Below are positions 24,487-32,028 of a DNA stretch of 64,000 bases, in pieces. The first letter of the stretch is position 1. Each line of letters starts with the position of its first letter. The stretch lies in NCBI GenBank assembly GCA_963851295.1, contig CAWKOS010000001.1:62001-126000 (forward strand), in the 5' to 3' direction. The notes below the pieces were generated by a model. That model did not search any database, was not told where the DNA came from, and saw nothing but the letters and a program-made list of their open reading frames with translations. The position numbers were made by a program, and so were the translations under genes. Source of the stretch: JAOPZW01 sp963851295 (lineage in GTDB: Bacteria > Actinomycetota > Thermoleophilia > Solirubrobacterales > Solirubrobacteraceae).

Positions 24487-24959
24487 CGGTCGCCCTCGAC
24501 GAGCTCGTGGCGGATCAGGACGCCGCGGTCGGCGTCGATCTCGACGACGATCGAGTTGGGCGCGAGCGTCCCGCCGCCGATGGCGAGCGCCCGCCGCGCC
24601 GCCGAGCGCGGGTCCTCGCCGGTGGCCTCGAAAGGCTCCTCGACGATCCGCCCGCGCGGCCGCGCGACCAGCGCCCGGGTCAGCGCCCACAGGTCGCGCG
24701 GCCAGCGCGCCAGCGGCGGCAGGAGCGCGTCGAGCACCCAGCGCGGCCGCGGGCGCAGGACGACGTCGCGCTGCGCACGCACGAGGACCGCCGCCGTCGC
24801 GCCGAACGCGCCGACGAGGATCGCGGCGACGACCTCCTCCAGCCGGCGCGAGTCCGCCAGCGCGAGCCAGAGGCCGGTGAGGAGCACCCACCACGCCAGC
24901 CACGCGCGCCGCGCGCCCGGCGCCCCGCCCCCGCCGCGCGGTCCGTGATCGCCGGACAT
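24483..24959 (-). CDS. mrpE: Mrp/Mbh antiporter subunit E (MnhE)
   Basis: The 158-residue protein has the MnhE layout: two N-terminal helices (AWLAWWVLLTGLWLALAD and LEEVVAAILVGAFGATAAVLV), then a cytoplasmic domain with LARWPRDLWALTRALVARPRG and ALAIGGGTLAPNSIVVEIDADRGVLIRHEL. MrpE is required for assembly or activity of the antiporter. It is the first gene of the operon E-F-G-D'-B-C-D. On the minus strand GGGTAT lies 10 bases before the ATG with no ribosome-binding site, so the transcript is probably nearly leaderless. The promoter region is shared back to back with udgX. Confidence 0.9.
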   Translation of the reverse strand: MSGDHGPRGGGGAPGARRAWLAWWVLLTGLWLALADSRRLEEVVAAILVGAFGATAAVLVRAQRDVVLRPRPRWVLDALLPPLARWPRDLWALTRALVARPRGRIVEEPFEATGEDPRSAARRALAIGGGTLAPNSIVVEIDADRGVLIRHELVEGDR

Positions 24960-24969
24960 GGCGCTCGGG

Positions 24970-24993
24970 ATACCCGCTGCGGCGCCCGGGTAC
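24970..24993. promoter_or_regulatory. overlapping divergent GGGTA elements, mrpE and udgX
   Basis: The minus strand carries GGGTAT (24975-24970) with 10 bases to the mrpE ATG, and the plus strand carries GGGTAC (24988-24993) with 10 bases to the udgX GTG. The two candidate minus-10 elements lie within 24 bp, so each would occupy part of the other promoter. This is seen directly; promoter function is inference. Confidence 0.45.
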
Positions 24994-25003
24994 GACGCCG
25001 GCC

Positions 25004-25672
25004 GTGAGCCCGACGCGGTCCGGCGGCGACGCCACGCCGTTCCTTCCCGAGCGCAAGAGCCTCAAGGCGCTGCGCGAAGCGGCGACCGAGTGCCGGGGCT
25101 GCCCCCTCTACGGCCCGGCGACGCAGACCGTGTTCTCCGACGGCCCCAAGCGCGCCCGGCTGATGCTCGTCGGCGAGATGCCCGGCGACCGCGAGGATCG
25201 CGCCGGCAGGGTCTTCGTCGGGCCCGCCGGGCGCGAGCTCGACAAGGCGCTGGACGCCGTCGGGATCGAGCGCGGCGACGTCTACATCACCAACGTGGTC
25301 AAGCACTTCAAGTTCGAGGAGCGCGGCAAGCGCCGCATCCATCAGAAGCCGGGCAAGCGCGAGGTCGACGCCTGCCTGCCGTGGCTGCGGGCCGAGCTCG
25401 ACGTCGTCAGGCCGAGCGCGATCGTCGCGCTCGGCGCCACGTCGGCCAAGGCCCTGCTCGGGCCGGGCTTCAAGCTCACCGAGGCGCGCGGGCAGCCGAT
25501 CGAGTCCGAGCTCGCCGAGCTCGTGGTGGCGACGATCCACCCGTCCGCGATCCTGCGCGCCCGCGACGACGCGTCGCGCCAGGCGCAGCGCGCGGCCTTC
25601 ACCGACGATCTGCGGGCGGTGGCGCAGCGCCTGGGCCCAGGACGTCGAAGCCGCCGTCCTCGCGGCGCCTGA
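25004..25672 (+). CDS. udgX: UdgX-type uracil-DNA glycosylase
   Basis: The 222-residue protein belongs to the family 4-like uracil-DNA glycosylases and carries the UdgX signature KRRIHQKP at residues 109-116. In Mycobacterium smegmatis UdgX the His of this loop forms a covalent bond to the abasic sugar after uracil excision, so UdgX becomes tethered to DNA. Other marks are cysteines 30 and 33 (CRGC) and 124 for the iron-sulphur cluster, GEMPGDREDRAGRVFVGPAGRELD (motif A, residues 57-80), KHFKFEERG and the motif B TIHPSAILR. All key UdgX residues appear intact. The GTG start follows GGGTAC by 10 bases without a ribosome-binding site. The end overlaps the convergent qcrB gene by 74 bp. Confidence 0.93.
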   Translation: MSPTRSGGDATPFLPERKSLKALREAATECRGCPLYGPATQTVFSDGPKRARLMLVGEMPGDREDRAGRVFVGPAGRELDKALDAVGIERGDVYITNVVKHFKFEERGKRRIHQKPGKREVDACLPWLRAELDVVRPSAIVALGATSAKALLGPGFKLTEARGQPIESELAELVVATIHPSAILRARDDASRQAQRAAFTDDLRAVAQRLGPGRRSRRPRGA

Positions 25673-27014
25673 CCCGGCGCCCCGGCCCGCCGACCCCCGG
25701 GCGGACCTGCGTGCGCCGCAGCTCGTCGCAGGCGATCTTCGCCAGCACGAAGACGACGGGCGGGGCGATGAGGACCAGGGCGCGGAAGATGTGGACCTGG
25801 CTCGTGTAGGAGATCCCGAACTGGTAGAAGAGCCGGTCCGAGGCCCCGGCCACGAAGATCAGCGCCACCCAGCTGAAGAAGGCCGCGCCGAAGGCGGTGC
25901 GCCAGGGGTGGTCGCGCGGGCGGTCGAGGAGGTCGTGGCGGGAGCGGTCGCGGCGCAGGCGCGGCTCGAGGAAGGGCCACGCCGCGAGCATGGTGAAGAC
26001 GACGCCCGGGAAGGCGATGCCGCCCCAGAACGGGTTGGGCACCAGGGTGTGGTGCCAGACGCGGATCTCGAGCGGGGGCATCAGCCGCAGGCCGCCGATG
26101 AGCCAGCCCAGGTACCAGTCGGGCTGGGCGCCGTTGGTCGCGCGGTCGAGCTCGTAGGGGCCCCACTGCCAGACCGGGTTGACCTGCACCAGGCCGCCGA
26201 GGAGCACGAGCACGGCCGCAACAGCGAAGAGCAGGCCGAGCGAGCGCAGCGCGTAGCCCGGCCACATCGGCGTTCCCACGACGTTGTCCTCGCGCCGGCC
26301 GCGCCCGGCGAACTGCGTGTGCTTGTGGCGGACGATGAGCGCGAGGTGCCCGGCGATGACCGTGGCCATCACCGCGGGCAGCACGAACACGTGCAGGATG
26401 TACAGCCGGCTCTCGATCACGCCCGGGCCGGGGAACTCGCCGCCCCACAGCAGCGCGCCGATCGAGCCGCCGAGCAGCGGGATCGAGAGCGCGACCCCGT
26501 AGGCGATCGCCAGCCCCATCCCGCTGAGGAGGTCGTCGGGCAGCGAGTAGCCGGCGAAGCCCTCGAGCACGCCGAGGGCGAGCAGCGCGACGCCGAGCAG
26601 CCACGTCAGCTCGCGGGGGCGCCGGTAGGCGGCGGTGAAGAACACCCGCAGCAGGTGCACGACCATCGCCGCGACGAACACGAGCGCCGCCCAGTGGTGG
26701 GTCTGGCGCGCGACGAGGCCGGCGGGCACGGTCGAGGAGAGCTCGAGCGTTGAGCGGTAGGCCTGGGTGACCTCGGCGCCCTCCAGGGCGCGGAAGGGGC
26801 CGTGGTAGATCACCGTGCCGCTCACGTCGGGCGAGAAGAAGAGCGCCAGGTAGACGCCGGTGGCGATGAGCACCACGAACGCGTAGAGCGCGATCTCCCC
26901 CAGCAGGAACGCCCAGTGGTCGGGGAAGACGTAGCGCAGCGCCTTGCGGGCGAGGCGCGCGGCGCCCAGCCGCCGGTCGATCGCCGCGACGGCGTCGACG
27001 TCGCGCTCGCTCAT
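25599..27014 (-). CDS. qcrB: cytochrome bc1 complex cytochrome b subunit
   Basis: The 471-residue protein is the cytochrome b subunit of the menaquinol:cytochrome c oxidoreductase. It has helices with paired haem-ligand histidines (ARQTHHWAALVFVAAMVVHLLRVFF and ILHVFVLPAVMATVIAGHLALIVRHKH), the FAGYSLPDDLLSGMGL segment and an actinobacterial C-terminal extension. The quinol-oxidation Glu motif region is NPFWGGIAFPG with PNPFWGG in place of the mitochondrial PEWYFL layout. The ATG at 27014 overlaps the qcrA stop. It is the last gene of the ctaC-to-qcrB operon. The last 74 bp overlap the convergent udgX gene. Confidence 0.93.
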   Translation of the reverse strand: MSERDVDAVAAIDRRLGAARLARKALRYVFPDHWAFLLGEIALYAFVVLIATGVYLALFFSPDVSGTVIYHGPFRALEGAEVTQAYRSTLELSSTVPAGLVARQTHHWAALVFVAAMVVHLLRVFFTAAYRRPRELTWLLGVALLALGVLEGFAGYSLPDDLLSGMGLAIAYGVALSIPLLGGSIGALLWGGEFPGPGVIESRLYILHVFVLPAVMATVIAGHLALIVRHKHTQFAGRGRREDNVVGTPMWPGYALRSLGLLFAVAAVLVLLGGLVQVNPVWQWGPYELDRATNGAQPDWYLGWLIGGLRLMPPLEIRVWHHTLVPNPFWGGIAFPGVVFTMLAAWPFLEPRLRRDRSRHDLLDRPRDHPWRTAFGAAFFSWVALIFVAGASDRLFYQFGISYTSQVHIFRALVLIAPPVVFVLAKIACDELRRTQVRPGVGGPGRRVRRREDGGFDVLGPGAAPPPADRR

Positions 27015-27916
27015 CGCTTCACGCTCCACCACGCCGGCCCGACGGAGCCTGAGAGCGGGCCGGCGGCGACGAGCGTCCCGTCGGCCGCGATGCTCAGCGG
27101 CAGTTGCGGGAGGGCGCGCGCGGCGGGGCCGAAGACCGGCTTGGCCGCGCGGCGCACGTCGAAGGTCGAGTAATGGCACGGGCAGACCAGCGCCGGCCCC
27201 TCCGAGGTCTGCTCGTCGACGGGGTAGCGGAAGAGCGTCACGGCGCAGCCGGCGTGCGTGCAGATCTGCGAGAAGGCGAGGATCCCCAGCGGCGCCCAGG
27301 CCCGTCGCGCCGCGGGCAGGCGCAGGCTGCGCGGATCGACGCGCACCACGACCACCGGCGAGCCCAGCTCGCGCTTGTCGGCGCCCTCGGGCAGCGCCGA
27401 CGAGAAGGAGCCGACCTCGAGCGCGTCGGCGCGCAGCGGCTCGCCGTCGGTGGTCACGAGGCGCCGCCCGCGGCGCCACGGGGTCTCGTTCGGCGCGTCG
27501 CCGAGCCCCGGCCCGAGCGCGGTGACCGGTAGCACGAGGGCGCCCGCGAGGCCCGCGCCCGCGACCCCGGCGGCGGCGCCCAGGGCGCGTCGGCGCGTGA
27601 TGCCCTCGCCGCCGGCGCGTAGCTCGGCCGCCAGCGCCGCGTCGTCCTCGGGGCGCGCCGTGGCCTCGATCTCGCGGTCCTCGACGGCGGTCTCCTGGAC
27701 CACGACGCGCTTGGAGGCCAGCAGCAGCGCCGCCGCCAGCGACGCCAGCGCCGCGCCGAGCGTGACGCCCAGCAGCTGCGTCTGCGGGTCGGCGACGACG
27801 AGGACGGCGAAGGCGCCCGCCGCCAGCCCGCAGAGCACGAGCAGGACGGCGACCGCCAGCTCGGCGCGCGGGTCGGCGCCCGGGCGGCGCTCGACGATCT
27901 GCGGCTCGTCGCTCAC
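27011..27916 (-). CDS. qcrA: Rieske iron-sulphur subunit of the bc1 complex
   Basis: The 301-residue protein has the actinobacterial QcrA plan: N-terminal membrane helices (LAVAVLLVLCGLAAGAFAVLVV and LLGVTLGAALASLAAALLLAS), a third helix after a GGEGITRRRALGAAAG segment that resembles a Tat signal, and a C-terminal Rieske domain. The [2Fe-2S] ligands are in SQICTHAGCAVTLF and CPCHYSTFD (Cys-x-His plus Cys-x-x-His, with the extra cysteines for the disulphide). It transfers electrons from menaquinol to the cytochrome c subunit. GTG at 27916 overlaps the qcrC stop. Confidence 0.93.
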   Translation of the reverse strand: MSDEPQIVERRPGADPRAELAVAVLLVLCGLAAGAFAVLVVADPQTQLLGVTLGAALASLAAALLLASKRVVVQETAVEDREIEATARPEDDAALAAELRAGGEGITRRRALGAAAGVAGAGLAGALVLPVTALGPGLGDAPNETPWRRGRRLVTTDGEPLRADALEVGSFSSALPEGADKRELGSPVVVVRVDPRSLRLPAARRAWAPLGILAFSQICTHAGCAVTLFRYPVDEQTSEGPALVCPCHYSTFDVRRAAKPVFGPAARALPQLPLSIAADGTLVAAGPLSGSVGPAWWSVKR

Positions 27917-28680
27917 GAGGCCCGCTCTCCGATCAGGCGCGCCACGCCGAGGAGGACGACCATGGCACCGAACCAGGTGACCATCCCCTCCGGGACGGGC
28001 CCGAGGTTGCCGATCCCCCAGCCGCCGCGGTCGTCGGGGCTGCGGATCGACTGGACGTAGCGCGCGATCGCGTCCATGGTCGCCGGGTCGATCTGGCGCG
28101 CGGAGAACTTCGGCATCAGGTACGGGCCGACACGGGCCGCCTCCGCGACCTGCGTCGGCGTGGCGTCGTCGAGCGCGGGGACCGCGGCGCCGGTGACGAT
28201 CCCCCCGCGCCCGACGACCTGGTGGCAGCCGGCGCAGTGCTCGGTGAACGCCTCCATGCCCTCGGCGAGGTCGCCGCGCGCGGGGTCGACGCGCGGGATG
28301 CCCGGCCCGCCGAAGGAGCCGACGAAGGCCACGAGCGCGTCGATGTCCGCCCGCGGGTAGGCGGGCTGCGTGCGCTCGGGCTCGTCGGTCGGGTCGGCGA
28401 GCGGCATGCGGCCGGTCGAGAGGTAGAAATCGGCGGCCGCGGCGCCGGCGCCGCGCAGGGCCGGGCCCATCCCCGGGCGACCGCGGAGGTCCTCGCCGTG
28501 GCAGCTCGCGCAGCCCTGGGCGAAGAGCGCGCGGCCGCGGGCGAGCAGCGCGGCCGGGTCGGCGGCGGCCGCGCCGGTGGCCCCCGACGGCCCCTGCCCG
28601 CCGACGGCCGCGGACCACACCGCCATCCCGGCGCAGCCGACGGCCAGGACGACGAGCGCGCGCGCCGCGCGGCGCCTCAT
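27913..28680 (-). CDS. qcrC: di-haem cytochrome c subunit of the bc1 complex
   Basis: The 255-residue protein has an N-terminal signal anchor (ALVVLAVGCAGMAVWSAAVGG), two CxxCH haem sites at residues 57-61 (CASCH) and 149-153 (CAGCH), methionine-containing ligand regions (YLSTGRMPLAD, VGPYLMPKFSARQ) and a C-terminal membrane helix (GMVTWFGAMVVLLGVARLIG). This is the actinobacterial QcrC design, in which the fused di-haem subunit replaces soluble cytochrome c and passes electrons directly to the aa3-type oxidase in a supercomplex. Four-base overlaps link it to ctaG and qcrA. Confidence 0.93.
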   Translation of the reverse strand: MRRRAARALVVLAVGCAGMAVWSAAVGGQGPSGATGAAAADPAALLARGRALFAQGCASCHGEDLRGRPGMGPALRGAGAAAADFYLSTGRMPLADPTDEPERTQPAYPRADIDALVAFVGSFGGPGIPRVDPARGDLAEGMEAFTEHCAGCHQVVGRGGIVTGAAVPALDDATPTQVAEAARVGPYLMPKFSARQIDPATMDAIARYVQSIRSPDDRGGWGIGNLGPVPEGMVTWFGAMVVLLGVARLIGERAS

Positions 28681-29396
28681 CGCAGCGCCTCCTCGTAGGC
28701 GACCTGGCGGCGGTGCTCGCGCAGGATCGCCGCCCACGCCGCGAGGACGCTGATCGTGGCGAGGGCCAAGCCGCCGCCCACGAGCATGAGCACTCCGGCG
28801 TCGCGCTGGTCGGCGAGCGAGTGCCCCGCGTACCAGGGCGCGGTGCTCCACATGAGCCACGCGCCGGCCGCGCCCATCGGCGCCGAGAAGAGCAGCAGGT
28901 AGAGCAGTCGCCCCGTCGGCCCCGGGCGGTGGGGCACGGGATCGGCGCCGGCGACGACGCGCCAGAAGAGCACCGCGGCGGCCAGCCACGCGACGTGCTC
29001 GGCGACGTGCACGAGCGGATGGCGGTCGACGGCGGCGACGACCGCCGGCGCCTGGCTTGCCGCCATCAGCGCCGCGAGCAGCGCCCAGCCGACGCCGGGG
29101 CGTGCGATCCAGGCCGCGCGCAGCGCCCGTCGCGCGCCCGTGGCGCGCAGGGCGAGCGCCAGCGGCGAGCCGAGCACGAGCAGCGGCGCCGCGACGAAGA
29201 CCAGGGTCAGGTGCTGGGCCATGTGGGCGGTCAGCGAGCGCCCCGCGTCGATCGCCAGCAGCGCGACGGCGAGCGCGACCAGGCCGCCCGCGAAGCACCC
29301 CTCGCGCCAGGCGGGCCAGCCCCGCACCCGGCGCGCCCCGGCGCGGTAGAGCGCGGCGGCGGCGAGCAGCTCGCAGCCCAGGATCGCGGCGCTCAT
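28677..29396 (-). CDS. ctaG: cytochrome c oxidase assembly protein, CtaG/caa3 type
   Basis: The 239-residue polytopic protein matches the caa3_CtaG family found in Gram-positive bacteria. Diagnostic parts are LTAHMAQHLTLVFVAAPLLVLGSPLAL, HPLVHVAEHVAWLAAAVLFWRVV and LLFSAPMGAAGAWLMWSTAPWY. These contain conserved histidines that probably bind copper for delivery to the oxidase. About seven membrane helices are expected. The ATG at 29396 overlaps the stop of the small upstream membrane-protein gene. Its location inside the ctaCD-qcrCAB operon supports a role in oxidase maturation. Confidence 0.88.
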   Translation of the reverse strand: MSAAILGCELLAAAALYRAGARRVRGWPAWREGCFAGGLVALAVALLAIDAGRSLTAHMAQHLTLVFVAAPLLVLGSPLALALRATGARRALRAAWIARPGVGWALLAALMAASQAPAVVAAVDRHPLVHVAEHVAWLAAAVLFWRVVAGADPVPHRPGPTGRLLYLLLFSAPMGAAGAWLMWSTAPWYAGHSLADQRDAGVLMLVGGGLALATISVLAAWAAILREHRRQVAYEEALR

Positions 29397-29716
29397 CCCC
29401 ACCGCTCCCGGATGGCGGCCACGGCCGCCAGGACGAGCAGGCCCGCGCCGACCAGCGCCGCCCACATCCCGGCCACCGCGCCGAGCGCCAGGCCCGCCAC
29501 CCCGCACGCGCCGAGCACGGCGCTCGCGCTCGCCTCGGGCAGCAGGGGATCGGCCGGCTCGCGCGCCCGGGCGGCGCCGAGCGCGACGACGAGCACGATC
29601 ACGACGGCGCCGGGGAGCAGCGCGATCGCCACCAGATCGCTCGTCCAGAGCGCGAGCATGACCGCGAGCGCCGCCAGCAGCGCGGCCCAGGCCAGGATCG
29701 GCGCCGCGCGCCTCAC
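29393..29716 (-). CDS. small membrane protein in the oxidase operon
   Basis: The 107-residue protein has about four hydrophobic segments (PILAWAALLAALAVMLALW, VAIALLPGAVVIVLVVALG, ASAVLGACGVAGLALGAVAGMW and AALVGAGLLVLAAVAAI). I do not recognise a family. Its place directly after ctaD suggests a subunit-IV-like (CtaF) or subunit-III-like accessory component, but no sequence signature confirms that. GTG at 29716 overlaps the ctaD stop and the stop overlaps the ctaG start, so it is translated in chain with oxidase genes. Confidence 0.7.
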   Translation of the reverse strand: MRRAAPILAWAALLAALAVMLALWTSDLVAIALLPGAVVIVLVVALGAARAREPADPLLPEASASAVLGACGVAGLALGAVAGMWAALVGAGLLVLAAVAAIRERWG

Positions 29717-31320
29717 AGGATCGCCTCGCGGCGCAGGTCGAGCAGCGGCGCCTCGGAGCGCACCGCCGGCAGCGCCGCCGTGAAGTTGTGGCGCGGCGGC
29801 GGCGAGGTCGTCGCCCACTCCAGGGTGTGCGCCTCCCACGGGTCGGATCCGGCGACCGTGCCCACGATGCTCGAGATCGCGACGTTGACGACGAAGACCG
29901 CGACCGACAGGGCGACGATCCCCGCGCCCACCGTCGAGATCGTGTTCAGCGTCTCCCACCCGTACGCGGGCGAGTAGTCGGCGATCCGGCGCGGCATGCC
30001 GTCGTAGCCGAGGACGAACTGCGGGATGAACGTCACGTTCGTCCCGATGACGAAGAGCCAGAAGTGGACCTTGCCGATGCGCTCGGAGAGCAGCCGGCCG
30101 GTGACCTTCGGCCACCAGTAGTAGACCGCCGCGAAGAGCCCGAAGACGCTGCCCGCCAGCAGCGTGTAGTGGAAGTGCGCGACGACGAAGTAGGAGTCGT
30201 GGACGTGGTAGTCCAGCGGCGGCGAGGCGACGTAGATCCCACTCAGCCCGCCGACGAGGAACTGCACGATGAACGCCAGCGCGAAGAGCATCGGCGTGCG
30301 CAGCAGCAGCGCGCCGCCGACCATCGTCCCGATCATCGCCAGGTACTCCAGGCCGGCCGGGATCGCGAGCAACGTCGAGGTCAGCGAGAAGTAGCCGTTG
30401 GCCACCTGCCCGGTCGTGAACATGTGATGGCCCCACACGCTCATCGACAGCGCCGTGAAGACGAGCAGCGAGATGACGATCGCCCGGTAGCCGAAGACCC
30501 GCCGGCGCGAGAACACCGCCACCACCTCGAGCACGGCGCCGAGGAAGGGGAAGAACATGACGTAGACGACCGGGTGGCCGTAGAACCAGAACAGGTTCTG
30601 GTAGGCGGCCGGGCCGCCCACGTGGTGGAAGACGCCCGCGCCGTGGCGGTCGGCGAGCAGCAGCCCCATCGCGAGCACCAGCGCGGGGAAGCTCGCGACG
30701 GTCATGAGGCAGGTCACGAGCATCGACCAGGTGAAGACCGGCATCCGCAGCAGCGTCATCCCGGGCGCGCGGCGGCCCGCGATGGTGGCGAGCTGCGCCG
30801 CCGCCAGCGCGATCCCGGACAGTCCCGCGAGCGCGACGCCCGCGCACCACAGGTCCATCCCGGTGCCCGGCGTGCTCACCGCCGCCGACTGCGGGTACTC
30901 GGCCGTCCACGCCGCCGATCCCGCGCCGTTGCGCGTCAGGAAGCCCGACCACATGACCAGCCCGCCGAGCACGAGCAGCCACAGCCCGGCGAGGTTCAGC
31001 CGCGGCCAGGCGATCTCCGACGCGCCGACCTGCAGCGGCACGAAGTACGTCCCCAGCGCGAGCGCGGCGGGCGTGACGAAGAGGTAGATCATCGTCGAGC
31101 CGTGCATCGAGAAGAGCTGGTCGTAGCCGCCGCGCGAGGTGACCTGCATTCCAGGCGCGGCGAGCTCGGAGCGCATGAGCAGCGCCAGCACTCCGCCCGC
31201 GATGAAGAAGCCGAAGGCGACGGTCCCCAGCCGCAGCGCGACGCGCTTGTGGTCGGTGCCCGCGACGAAGCCGACGAGCCCGCGCATGGGAGCGAAGGGC
31301 GGGACGACCGTCGCGCTCAC
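29713..31320 (-). CDS. ctaD: haem-copper oxidase subunit I
   Basis: The 535-residue protein is the catalytic subunit of a cytochrome c oxidase. Haem and copper ligands are visible in QLFSMHGSTMIYLF, WFYGHPVVYVMFFPF (CuB His and cross-linked Tyr), WGHHMFTTG (two CuB His) and VAHFHYTLLAGSVFG (haem His pair). The helix-6 motif reads GHPVVY instead of GHPEVY, so the usual D-channel glutamate is absent, as in A2-type oxidases whose motif is YSHPxVY. About twelve helices are expected, without the subunit-III fusion seen in some relatives. The GTG start overlaps the ctaC stop. Second gene of the respiratory operon. Confidence 0.93.
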   Translation of the reverse strand: MSATVVPPFAPMRGLVGFVAGTDHKRVALRLGTVAFGFFIAGGVLALLMRSELAAPGMQVTSRGGYDQLFSMHGSTMIYLFVTPAALALGTYFVPLQVGASEIAWPRLNLAGLWLLVLGGLVMWSGFLTRNGAGSAAWTAEYPQSAAVSTPGTGMDLWCAGVALAGLSGIALAAAQLATIAGRRAPGMTLLRMPVFTWSMLVTCLMTVASFPALVLAMGLLLADRHGAGVFHHVGGPAAYQNLFWFYGHPVVYVMFFPFLGAVLEVVAVFSRRRVFGYRAIVISLLVFTALSMSVWGHHMFTTGQVANGYFSLTSTLLAIPAGLEYLAMIGTMVGGALLLRTPMLFALAFIVQFLVGGLSGIYVASPPLDYHVHDSYFVVAHFHYTLLAGSVFGLFAAVYYWWPKVTGRLLSERIGKVHFWLFVIGTNVTFIPQFVLGYDGMPRRIADYSPAYGWETLNTISTVGAGIVALSVAVFVVNVAISSIVGTVAGSDPWEAHTLEWATTSPPPRHNFTAALPAVRSEAPLLDLRREAIL

Positions 31321-31949
31321 GCCCGCCTCCCCCGCTCCCGCGACCACGCCGCGAAGCGCGCCGGGTCCATGGCCTCGACGAAGAAGACCATGTCGGAGTG
31401 CTTGAGCCCGCAGAACTGGGCGCAGTGGCCGACGCCGGCGGCCGTCCCGGCGGGGAAGCGCAGGTCGAAGCGCGCCGTCTGCCGCGGCCAGGCGTCGCGC
31501 TTGAAGCGCAGGTCGGGGATCCAGAAGGCGTGGACGACGTCGCGGGTGCGCAGCGAGATCTGCACCGTCGTGTTCGCCGGAACGTGGAGCGTCGCGGGCC
31601 GGTTGGGGCCCGAGCGGTCCACGACGCCCGGCAGCGACGGGTAGGTGAACTGCCAGCCCCACTGGAAGGCCACGACGTCGACGCGGAACCCCGGCTTGGC
31701 GAGGGCCGTCTCGGTGTCGTTGGCGTGCAGGGTGACGGCGACGAGCACCGCCACGACGGCGGCGAGCAGCGCTGCCAGCCCCGCGTCGAGCGCGTAGCGG
31801 TCGCGCGTGGGCCGCGCGACCCGGTCCGGGCGCGCGCGGAAGCGCACGACCACGACGGCGAGCGCGACCACGACGATCGCGAAGACGCCCGCCGCGATCG
31901 GCAGGTAGAGATCCTGGACGTGAGCGAAGTCCTGCCGGGTCCCGGTCAA
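31317..31949 (-). CDS. ctaC: cytochrome c oxidase subunit II
   Basis: The 210-residue protein has two N-terminal helices (LYLPIAAGVFAIVVVALAVVVV and LDAGLAALLAAVVAVLVAVTL) and a C-terminal cupredoxin domain. The CuA site is complete: VHAFWIPDL for the first His, and GHCAQFCGLKHSDM supplying the CxxxC cysteines, the second His and the Met. The aromatic FQWGWQFTYP stretch for electron entry is present. There is no lipobox, unlike many actinobacterial CtaC proteins. The TTG at 31949 is the only reasonable start; no good ribosome-binding site is visible. First gene of the ctaC-ctaD-orf-ctaG-qcrCAB operon. Confidence 0.9.
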   Translation of the reverse strand: MTGTRQDFAHVQDLYLPIAAGVFAIVVVALAVVVVRFRARPDRVARPTRDRYALDAGLAALLAAVVAVLVAVTLHANDTETALAKPGFRVDVVAFQWGWQFTYPSLPGVVDRSGPNRPATLHVPANTTVQISLRTRDVVHAFWIPDLRFKRDAWPRQTARFDLRFPAGTAAGVGHCAQFCGLKHSDMVFFVEAMDPARFAAWSRERGRRA

Positions 31950-32028
31950 CCAGGGCGTGGCTTTCCCGTTTTCGGCCGATGCTCAAGCGCACGCTTCGCC
32001 CACGCGGCGGTCGGGGAACCCTCTCGCC

